10,683 nt of DNA from positions 1 through 10,683 of the forward strand of contig JAKAMM010000036.1 of assembly GCA_021812905.1 (NCBI GenBank). Reading direction: 5' to 3'. Numbering within the stretch: position 1 is the first letter of the stretch; each line of letters begins with the position of its first letter. Positions 5,208 through 10,683 of this stretch are shown here, piece by piece. The position numbers and the translations under genes were made by a program. This DNA is from Chloroflexota bacterium (GTDB taxonomy: Bacteria; Chloroflexota; Anaerolineae; Anaerolineales; Villigracilaceae). The notes under the pieces are model-generated. The model searched no databases, was not told the DNA's origin, and saw nothing but the letters and a program-made list of their open reading frames with translations.

Positions 5208-6752
5208 ATGCTTAAAATAGGAACTGCACTAAAGTTATCGGTCATCGTAACACTGCTTCTTGCCTGTTCGTTGTTAACTCCCCAGGCGCAATTCAATACG
5301 CCTGCCGCGCCGCCGCAGTCGAACACCCCTTCTGCAAACAACCAACCCGCCAACAATTCCAATCCCGCCAGTAACAATCCGGCTTATTCGGGCGTTACAC
5401 CTCTACCGGCGTCCAATGATCTTGTCACGGCGCGATCCAAGATAAAGCATATCGTTATCATTATGCAGGAGAACCGTTCGTTTGATACATATTTCGGAAC
5501 ATATCCGGGAGCCGACGGCATTCCAACCCAGAACGGAAAGTTCACCGTTTGCGTAAACGACCCCGCAACCAGGCTATGCGTCTATCCATTTCATGATGCG
5601 GCCAATCGAAATCTTGGCGGCCCGCATGGGCAGAAGAATGCCGCCGCAGATATCAACAGCGGCCAGATGAACGGTTTTATCAGCCAGGCCGAAATGGGCA
5701 AGGCCAATTGCGAAAGCACCCACGATCCCAACTGCGGCGGCGGTTCAACCGATGTGATGGGCTATCACGATGCGCGCGAGATTCCCAACTACTGGACCTA
5801 CGCCCAGGATTTTGCATTACAGGATCATCTATTCGAGCCGAACGCTTCATGGAGCTTGCCGCAGCATTTGTTCATGGTCTCAGAGTGGTCAGCCACATGC
5901 AGCAAGGCTCACGATCCGATGAGTTGCATCAACGCCCTGCAATCGCCGGGCAACCCGCCGGATTTCCATCCCAATCGTCCAAACCAAGGCAACCGCCCGG
6001 CACCCGATTACGCTTGGACAGACTTGACCTATCTGCTATTCAAGAATCAAGTTGCATGGAAATATTATGTCCAGACCGGAACCCAACCGGATTGCGCCAA
6101 CGATGCGGCAGAATGTCCGCCGGTTCACCAGGATGCCAAAACCCCCGGAATATGGAATCCACTTCCATACTTTGATACCGTCAAACAGGATGGACAGCTT
6201 CAGAACATCACAAACGTCACGAATTTTTATGCAGATGCCAGGAATGGAACACTGCCTTCCGTCAGTTGGATCACGCCCAGCGGCCCGAACAGTGAGCATC
6301 CACCGGCTCTCGTCAGCGATGGACAGGCTTGGACTACAAGCCTGATCAACGCCGCGATGCAAGGCCCCGACTGGAACAGCACCGTTATCCTGCTCTCGTG
6401 GGACGATTGGGGCGGCTTCTACGACCATGTTGTCCCGCCAAGCGTGGATCAGAATGGATATGGCTTGCGCGTGCCAGCCATGGTCATTAGTCCGTACGCC
6501 AAACAGGGCTTCATTGACCATCAAGTTCTGAGTCACGATGCATACGTCAAGCTCATCGAGGATATTTTCCTCGGCGGCCAGCGGATCGATCCCACAACAG
6601 ACGGTCGTCCGGATCTTCGACCGACCGTGCGAGAGAACGCGCCAATCCTTGGCGATTTGCTCAAAGACTTCGATTTTAACCAGACCCCGCGTCCTGCGCT
6701 TGTACTTCCGGTCAATCCCCCGCCCGGACCGGCTTCGATCCCTGGAAGTTAA
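5208..6752 (+). CDS. Secreted phosphoesterase (phospholipase C/acid phosphatase family) lipoprotein
   Basis: A 514-residue member of the phosphoesterase family (alkaline phosphatase superfamily) that hydrolyses phosphate esters or phospholipid head groups outside the cell. Residues 1-19 are a signal peptide ending in LLAC, a lipobox with Cys20 as the lipidation site. A flexible Asn/Pro/Ser-rich linker with imperfect NPANNS-type repeats spans about 28-62. The domain begins [19 protein letters not shown] (79-97), with Glu88-Asn89 as likely metal ligands, and NASWSLPQH (212-220) holds Ser214 in the position of the acid phosphatase nucleophile. Further motifs are [13 protein letters not shown] (353-365), [14 protein letters not shown] (395-408, metal ligands Asp399-Asp400) and [11 protein letters not shown] (422-432). 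Eight further cysteines fall in four close pairs, suggesting disulphides. AAGGAGG precedes the ATG. Family is sure; substrate (lipid or small ester) is not. Confidence 0.9.
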   Translation: MLKIGTALKLSVIVTLLLACSLLTPQAQFNTPAAPPQSNTPSANNQPANNSNPASNNPAYSGVTPLPASNDLVTARSKIKHIVIIMQENRSFDTYFGTYPGADGIPTQNGKFTVCVNDPATRLCVYPFHDAANRNLGGPHGQKNAAADINSGQMNGFISQAEMGKANCESTHDPNCGGGSTDVMGYHDAREIPNYWTYAQDFALQDHLFEPNASWSLPQHLFMVSEWSATCSKAHDPMSCINALQSPGNPPDFHPNRPNQGNRPAPDYAWTDLTYLLFKNQVAWKYYVQTGTQPDCANDAAECPPVHQDAKTPGIWNPLPYFDTVKQDGQLQNITNVTNFYADARNGTLPSVSWITPSGPNSEHPPALVSDGQAWTTSLINAAMQGPDWNSTVILLSWDDWGGFYDHVVPPSVDQNGYGLRVPAMVISPYAKQGFIDHQVLSHDAYVKLIEDIFLGGQRIDPTTDGRPDLRPTVRENAPILGDLLKDFDFNQTPRPALVLPVNPPPGPASIPGS

Positions 6753-6779
6753 TCCAATCCCAAACCTTGCTTGCTAAGA

Positions 6780-6811
6780 AAAGTCTTGCAGAGAAAATTC
6801 TGCAAGACTTT
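6780..6811. terminator. Hairpin terminator between convergent phosphoesterase and nucleosidase genes
   Basis: A perfect 13-bp stem, AAAGTCTTGCAGA (6780-6792) with TCTGCAAGACTTT (6799-6811), has a 6-nt loop. The T-tracts are short (three to four bases) on both strands, but the position between two convergent stop codons supports a bidirectional terminator. Confidence 0.75.
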
Positions 6812-6829
6812 CAATTCAATTTGAAGTGA

Positions 6830-7534
6830 TTAATATCCACGATGTCCATGTTCGACTTTTTCAATGGCGGCCAGCCAATCCGGCAGATTGTTGAATAATT
6901 TTTTCATGATCTCGCGCGTCCGCTGGATGAACAAGTTGTAATCGCCGTATGCTTCTCCGCCGCTGGGACTCACCAGGTCGCTCACGCCGCGCAAGATCAA
7001 GGCCCGAATCCCATTCTTTTTCGCTGTCCATGCAATCGCGCCCGATTCCCAATCTGCCGCAACCGCATCATATTTCTTGACCAGCATCGGAATGTCTCCT
7101 GCGACGATATCGCGGTCGCCAGAAACAATCAGCCCGCGCAAGACTGGGCCCGGCAAAACGCGCGGCAACCAGGATAAATTCAATTCGGTTACGTAAAAGG
7201 CGATTTCCTCCGAACCATCGGTCATCTGTTCAAAGATATCATAGATAATTGTTTTTTCGACCAGGATGATAGTTCCCCGTTCAATGCGACCTTGAAATCC
7301 GCCGCAGGTTCCGAGGTTGACCAACAAATCCGGTTTGAAGTGATCAATCACATATTGCGCCGTGGCCGCTGCAGATATTTTTCCCCAACCGCCATGAAAG
7401 AGTGTCAGGTACCGGGTATCAAGTGTCAGGTCGGCGAATTCGCCAAAGGGAGAGTGTTCAAGCGCGAGATTCGGATAAAGCTCCTTCACTGTGCGCCATT
7501 CCGCGTTGGCAGAGATGATGACCGCAATTTTCAT
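6830..7534 (-). CDS. MTAN-like nucleosidase (PNP/UDP phosphorylase superfamily)
   Basis: A 234-residue protein of the same superfamily as mtnN, likely splitting the glycosidic bond of an adenosine-type nucleoside. It starts MKIAVIISANAEW with Glu12 conserved and has LVNLGTCGGF (71-80), GLIVSGDRDIV (134-144), AADWESGAIAW (159-169) and RGVSDLVSPSGGEAYGDYN (182-200), so Glu163 and Asp186 match the ribose-binding Glu and the catalytic Asp. Trp162 replaces the Met found before this Glu in MTAN, which may change the substrate. Residues 36-45 come from a heptamer array. The ATG overlaps the cinA stop as ATGA, so translation is probably coupled and the two genes form one operon. A futalosine-type or other nucleoside is an alternative substrate; I cannot decide. 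Confidence 0.8.
   Translation of the reverse strand: MKIAVIISANAEWRTVKELYPNLALEHSPFGEFADLTLDTRYLTLFHGGWGKISAAATAQYVIDHFKPDLLVNLGTCGGFQGRIERGTIILVEKTIIYDIFEQMTDGSEEIAFYVTELNLSWLPRVLPGPVLRGLIVSGDRDIVAGDIPMLVKKYDAVAADWESGAIAWTAKKNGIRALILRGVSDLVSPSGGEAYGDYNLFIQRTREIMKKLFNNLPDWLAAIEKVEHGHRGY
7402..7431. repeat. Heptanucleotide array inside the MTAN-like gene
   Basis: Four 7-bp units, GTGTCAG, GTACCGG, GTATCAA and GTGTCAG, are followed by GTCGGCG, all sharing a leading GT. The decamer AGTGTCAGGT occurs twice, 21 bp apart (7401 and 7422). The array encodes residues about 36-45, where LTL recurs after seven residues (36-38 and 43-45). A perfect 12-bp palindrome, GGCGAATTCGCC (7433-7444), touches its right end. 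Confidence 0.8.
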
Positions 7535-8013
7535 TTGATATTCCCGGTAAGATAATCCATTAGAAATTGAAGCGCCGCATCTGCCGCCGAAGATTTATTT
7601 TGAACGCGGTTGCCATCGAAATGGAAGAGGCGCGTCCATTCGCCGTCCGGTGCGACGAGTGCAACCCAAACTGTGCCGACGGGTTTATCGGGCAATCCGC
7701 CGCCAGGACCGGCAATACCGCTTACCGAAATTGCAATGTCCGCATTGAGGACTTTGTTTACGCCGCGCGCCATCTCGATGACCGTCTCGCGTGAGACGGC
7801 GCCATATGTTTTTAGCGTATCCCATGAGACGCCCAGCAAGGCAACTTTGGCTTCATACGCGTAGGCCGTCACGCCTCCTAGAAAATATTCTGATGAGCCA
7901 GCCACATCCGTGATGTGGCTGGCAATTAATCCACCGGTGCAAGATTCAGCCGTTGCCAGTTTCATCCTCCGCACGCGGAGCAGATCGCCGATCACGTTTT
8001 CCGGTTTTGTCAT
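7531..8013 (-). CDS. CinA C-terminal-type nicotinamide-nucleotide amidase (PncC-like)
   Basis: Stand-alone CinA C-terminal domain, expected to deamidate nicotinamide mononucleotide to nicotinate mononucleotide in NAD salvage. The 160-residue protein from the ATG at 8013 shows LATAESCTGGLIASHITDVA (19-38) with the likely nucleophile Ser24, then SSEYFLGGVTAYAYEAK (40-56) with the conserved Lys56, YGAVSRETVIEMA (70-82) and SVSGIAGPGGG (96-106). Its length equals the usual single-domain form; the N-terminal CinA domain is absent. An in-frame ATG at 8022 would add three residues, but it sits in a TATAAT hexamer. A longer open frame back to 8166 crosses the terminator and the previous gene and is rejected. 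The stop overlaps the next start (ATGA), pointing to an operon with the nucleosidase; no shared pathway is proven. Confidence 0.9.
   Translation of the reverse strand: MTKPENVIGDLLRVRRMKLATAESCTGGLIASHITDVAGSSEYFLGGVTAYAYEAKVALLGVSWDTLKTYGAVSRETVIEMARGVNKVLNADIAISVSGIAGPGGGLPDKPVGTVWVALVAPDGEWTRLFHFDGNRVQNKSSAADAALQFLMDYLTGNIK
7897..7923. repeat. Perfect 12-bp inverted repeat within the cinA coding region
   Basis: GCCAGCCACATC (7897-7908) and GATGTGGCTGGC (7912-7923) are exact inverse complements around a CGT spacer. The codons involved encode ASHITDVAG (residues 31-39), part of the conserved N-terminal motif of the family. No T-tract follows. It may be chance, constrained by the codons, or an mRNA structure near the 5' end. 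Confidence 0.8.
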
Positions 8014-8020
8014 GCCCAGC

Positions 8021-8026
8021 ATTATA
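8021..8026 (-). promoter_or_regulatory. Candidate -10 of cinA with possible leaderless start
   Basis: A perfect TATAAT on the minus strand ends 7 nt before the ATG at 8013 (spacer GCTGGGC). No -35 of standard type lies upstream; that space is filled by the terminator hairpin of the preceding gene. Transcription from here would begin at or one base before the start codon. Confidence 0.45.
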
Positions 8027-8029
8027 AGC

Positions 8030-8057
8030 AAAAACCTCCCGCACATGCGGGAGGTTT
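8030..8057 (-). terminator. Intrinsic terminator of the Yip1-family gene
   Basis: On the minus strand AAACCTCCCGCA and TGCGGGAGGTTT pair over 12 bp, with the innermost pairs opening to form the loop, and a run of T closes it (8034-8030). It lies about 20 bp after the stop of the gene ending at 8078 and separates it from cinA. Confidence 0.85.
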
Positions 8058-8077
8058 CCATTTTGATTTCGTTCAAT

Positions 8078-8800
8078 TTAATAACCGGGAGTGGTTCCCA
8101 ATCCTTGCTGAATTTGCTGGAACATATTTCGAATAGCCGGGCCAAGAAGCGCAATCGAACCTCCAATCAAACAGGCACATAAGAATCCAATTGCCAACCC
8201 GGGGATAAACAGTGAGCCAATCGCCGCACCCCAACCGAATTGGTTCACACCCTTGATTGCCATGATCTCGAGTACAAGAATGTAAAGGCCTGCAATGGCA
8301 ATGATCGCACTGAAACAAAGTCCAACAAACGGAATGGCAGACAATAAACTTAGCACACCTGTAACAATAGAGAATGGTGCCAGAATGGCTGCCAGCGCAT
8401 AAGCTAGTTGCCCGCTATTGCCTCTGCCGCCGAACATCTTCGCGATCCACTGAATGATCGCTGTGCCGATTGCAAAGAATAAAGTGGCGATAACAGCAAT
8501 AATCGGCGCACCGCAGATTGCAGTAATCAATCCGCCGCCAAATCCATTAACGAATTGTCCGTTACTGCCATATTGCTCCAGAATACGGCGCATAGCAACG
8601 CCTTGTACAAGCGATGACAGGAAAAATTGGATCAAATAACCAACAAAAATCCACAGATAGGCCGTGGTTGCTTTTGCGCTCGGCGAGCTCGCCATTGCCG
8701 CAAAAGTAGATTCATTGGGCTTTGTCAGCGCATCCATCCAAACCTGGAAAAACGGTTTGGGACCTGCGGGCATAACGGGGGTGTTCGACATATCATTCAT
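8078..8800 (-). CDS. Yip1-domain integral membrane protein
   Basis: A 240-residue membrane protein with a short soluble N-terminus containing PFFQVWMDALTKPNESTFAAMA (19-37 region) and about five hydrophobic segments (roughly 47-68, 90-115, 130-157, 160-182 and 188-222). The opening F-x-x-W-x-x-x-L-x-x-P pattern followed by several spans is typical of bacterial Yip1-domain proteins, which have no established function. Gly- and Ala-rich spans include GFGGGLITAICGAP (86-99). A strong AAGGAGA lies 5 nt before the ATG at 8800, and an extended -10 promoter and terminator make it a single-gene unit. The family call rests on pattern and topology. Confidence 0.75.
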   Translation of the reverse strand: MNDMSNTPVMPAGPKPFFQVWMDALTKPNESTFAAMASSPSAKATTAYLWIFVGYLIQFFLSSLVQGVAMRRILEQYGSNGQFVNGFGGGLITAICGAPIIAVIATLFFAIGTAIIQWIAKMFGGRGNSGQLAYALAAILAPFSIVTGVLSLLSAIPFVGLCFSAIIAIAGLYILVLEIMAIKGVNQFGWGAAIGSLFIPGLAIGFLCACLIGGSIALLGPAIRNMFQQIQQGLGTTPGY

Positions 8801-8829
8801 GAGAGTCTCCTTTTTAATAATTTTTCATA

Positions 8830-8858
8830 CTTATAGCACAACCGATAACTGGCCTCAA
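8830..8858 (-). promoter_or_regulatory. Promoter of the Yip1-family gene
   Basis: On the minus strand TTGAGG (8858-8853) and TATAAG (8835-8830) are separated by exactly 17 bp, with an upstream TG-C that extends the -10. The leader would be about 23 nt and contains AAGGAGA. Confidence 0.7.
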
Positions 8859-8882
8859 TAGTGCAAAACACCTATTACCAAA

Positions 8883-8900
8883 CCCGGATACGGGTAAAAT
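8883..8900 (+). promoter_or_regulatory. Possible -10 and inverted repeat directly before uvrC
   Basis: TAAAAT (8895-8900) ends 7 nt before the uvrC ATG (spacer TACTGGC), with no Shine-Dalgarno, so transcription could start on the A of the start codon. Just upstream is ACCCG-GATA-CGGGT (8882-8895), a small inverted repeat that could be an operator or chance. No good -35 is visible. Confidence 0.35.
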
Positions 8901-8907
8901 TACTGGC

Positions 8908-10683
8908 ATGGAAATTGCCGAGCATCTCAAGGGAATCCTTGCCACGCTTCCCGCCAAACCCGGTTGTTACATTTATCATAACGCGGCTGGTACGATTATT
9001 TATGTGGGTAAAGCCATCAGCCTGAAGAATCGCGTACGATCTTATTTCCATGCTGATGCAAGTCACGATGCCAAGACGCGGCGTCTCGTGCGCGAGATCG
9101 CCAACATCGAATGGATCGTGGTCGGGTCGGAGCTTGAGGCGCTGATCCTTGAGATGAATCTGATCAAGAAACATCGTCCCAAATACAACATCCGCCTCAA
9201 GGACGATAAGCGTTATCCATACATCAAGGTTCATTGGAATGAATCTTTCCCAAAAATCACGGTCACGCGACAAATGGCCGAAGACGGCTCGCGTTATTTC
9301 GGGCCGTACACTTCAGCATGGGCGGTTTATCAAACGCTGGATGTACTGCGCCGCATCTTCCCATATTTGACGTGTGACCGTGAGATCACCGGGCAGGATA
9401 AACGGGCGTGTCTTTACTACGACATCAAGCTGTGTACCGCACCCTGTATCGGCGCGGCGACCCAGGCCTCGTACCGCCAAATGATCTCCGACCTGATGGA
9501 CTTCCTAAGCGGACACAGCGAAGGTATCGTGACACGTTTGCAAAACGAAATGGAAAAGGCGTCCGAAGAAATGCGTTTCGAAAAAGCCGCGGCACTGCGC
9601 GACCAACTCAAAGCGATCCAATCCATCATCGAACGCCAGAAAGTTGTCTTCGCCACAGACTATAAAGATTCTGATGTGCTCGCCATGGCGCGTTCTGACG
9701 GCGAGGCTTGCGTGCAAATATTCTTCATCCGCGGCGGAAAGTTGATTGGGCGCGAGTATTTTATTTTGGAAGGCACCGAAGATGCTGCGGACGAGGAAGT
9801 GATGAGTCAGTTCGTCAAACAGTTCTACACCGAAGCCGCGACGATTCCCGCCCAATTAATGTTGCCCGAAGAAATCGAGGAAACAAAAATTATCGGTCAG
9901 TGGCTGAGGTCAAAACGCGGCGGAGAAAAAGTGGAAATCTTCGTTCCGAAGGAAGGCCAGCCGCACGAGTTGGTTCAGATGGCGGCAGAAAATGCCAGCG
10001 AGACCTTATCGTCGCTTCGGGCTCAATGGCAGGCCGACACGCACAAGCAGGAACAGGCGCTGGCAGATCTGCAATCAGCGTTGCAGTTGCCTGCGCCGCC
10101 CAATCGCATCGAGTGTTATGACGTGTCGCATACGCAGGGCGTGGCGACCATCGGTGCGATGGTGGTTTTCGAGCAGGGTGTGCCAGCAAAAAATCTTTAT
10201 CGCAAGTTCAATATCGATAGCACGAGCATCGGCGCACCGGACGATTTCGCGTCGATGGAAGAGATGTTAACGCGGCGTTTTCGCAGATGGCAGGGAAGCC
10301 AGGAAGCAGAGTCTGCTCCCGGGTCCAAGCCGGATGCGTCGTTCTCCTTCCTGCCGGACCTGATCATCATCGACGGCGGTAAGGGCCAGCTTGGACGCGT
10401 GGTCGATGTCCTGGAAAAATTCAACCTGCTCAGCAAAGTGCCTGTGGTAGGATTGGCGAAACAACAGGAAGAAATCTTCTTTCCGCACAAGTCAGATTCG
10501 CTGATGCTGCCGCGTCATTCTCAGGGTTTGTATCTCGTGCAACGCATCCGTGATGAGGCGCATCGCTTCGGTATCGCGGCCCATCGTAAGAGACGTTCAA
10601 AGCTGGGCATGGCTTCCCAGTTGGATTCGATCCCCGGTATCGGCCCGGCACGCAGAAAAGCTCTCTTGAAACATTTCGGTTCT
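8908..10683 (+). CDS. uvrC: UvrABC excinuclease subunit C, 3' end cut by window edge
   Basis: Makes both incisions around bulky DNA lesions in nucleotide excision repair after UvrA-UvrB loading. 592 codons are present and the frame stays open at the right edge; complete proteins are about 600-620 residues. The GIY-YIG domain (about 14-93) has GCYIY, YVGKA and NRVRSYF, with a Glu in LILEMNLIKKHRPKYN. Cys156, Cys168, Cys176 and Cys180 match the cluster of four cysteines reported to hold Fe-S in E. coli UvrC. A UVR helix pair (EKAAALRDQLKAI, 225-237) is the UvrB-binding motif. The RNase H-like nuclease shows ECYDVSH (402-408), IIIDGGKGQL (486-495) and RIRDEAHRF (546-554). A helix-hairpin-helix begins SIPGIGPARRKALLKHFG (574-591). 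Residues about 462-480 form a short, poorly conserved insert before the second nuclease motif. Confidence 0.96.
   Translation, partial: MEIAEHLKGILATLPAKPGCYIYHNAAGTIIYVGKAISLKNRVRSYFHADASHDAKTRRLVREIANIEWIVVGSELEALILEMNLIKKHRPKYNIRLKDDKRYPYIKVHWNESFPKITVTRQMAEDGSRYFGPYTSAWAVYQTLDVLRRIFPYLTCDREITGQDKRACLYYDIKLCTAPCIGAATQASYRQMISDLMDFLSGHSEGIVTRLQNEMEKASEEMRFEKAAALRDQLKAIQSIIERQKVVFATDYKDSDVLAMARSDGEACVQIFFIRGGKLIGREYFILEGTEDAADEEVMSQFVKQFYTEAATIPAQLMLPEEIEETKIIGQWLRSKRGGEKVEIFVPKEGQPHELVQMAAENASETLSSLRAQWQADTHKQEQALADLQSALQLPAPPNRIECYDVSHTQGVATIGAMVVFEQGVPAKNLYRKFNIDSTSIGAPDDFASMEEMLTRRFRRWQGSQEAESAPGSKPDASFSFLPDLIIIDGGKGQLGRVVDVLEKFNLLSKVPVVGLAKQQEEIFFPHKSDSLMLPRHSQGLYLVQRIRDEAHRFGIAAHRKRRSKLGMASQLDSIPGIGPARRKALLKHFGS

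Noticed and set aside
5708..6175. 155-codon open frame within the phosphoesterase gene
   Set aside because: Out-of-frame shadow of a clearly conserved coding region.
8014..8166. N-terminal extension of the CinA-type protein to a start at 8166
   Set aside because: It would run through the end of the Yip1 gene and its terminator, and the added residues have no family match; the domain starts properly at 8013.
10282..10338. Another heptamer array, in the short UvrC insert
   Set aside because: GGAAGC repeats only twice and the phase is lost at once; too weak to separate from chance.

Overview
The window is about 10.7 kb of ordinary, gene-dense bacterial chromosome with roughly 50% GC. It contains no phage, transposon, rRNA, tRNA or CRISPR sequence. 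The gene set (a type 5 uracil-DNA glycosylase, a secreted phosphoesterase, a Yip1-domain membrane protein, a stand-alone CinA C-terminal domain) and the short 7-8 bp tandem arrays between and inside genes suggest an Anaerolineae-like member of the Chloroflexota. That placement is a judgement from protein style, not a search result.

Layout, left to right. On the minus strand are a type 5 uracil-DNA glycosylase running off the left edge and queA (tRNA queuosine), separated by an 88-bp octamer array. Next is a short decayed gene that I read as a DUF5674 remnant, lying under the divergent promoters of queA and mtnN. The mtnN gene (MTA/SAH nucleosidase, plus strand) converges on a small GlsB/YeaQ-type membrane protein across a shared terminator. 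A 14-TM DHA2-type drug exporter follows on the minus strand. It is divergent from a secreted phospholipase C/acid phosphatase-type lipoprotein whose promoter carries 11-bp direct repeats resembling a Pho box. Convergent to that is a minus-strand pair, cinA (pncC-type amidase) and a second MTAN-like nucleosidase, coupled by an ATGA overlap. A Yip1-family membrane protein (minus) and uvrC (plus, running off the right edge) complete the window.

The genes do not form one pathway. The links visible in the sequence are the cinA/nucleosidase coupling, two paralogous nucleosidases that could recycle SAM by-products or related nucleosides, and two DNA repair genes at the ends.

Two things stand out. 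Three housekeeping enzymes (uracil-DNA glycosylase, QueA and the second nucleosidase) each carry an in-frame array of 7-bp units of unrelated sequence, and a fourth, 8-bp array sits between two genes. Separately, the phosphoesterase has a well-phased candidate phosphate-starvation promoter. I did not find a clear new multi-gene system.
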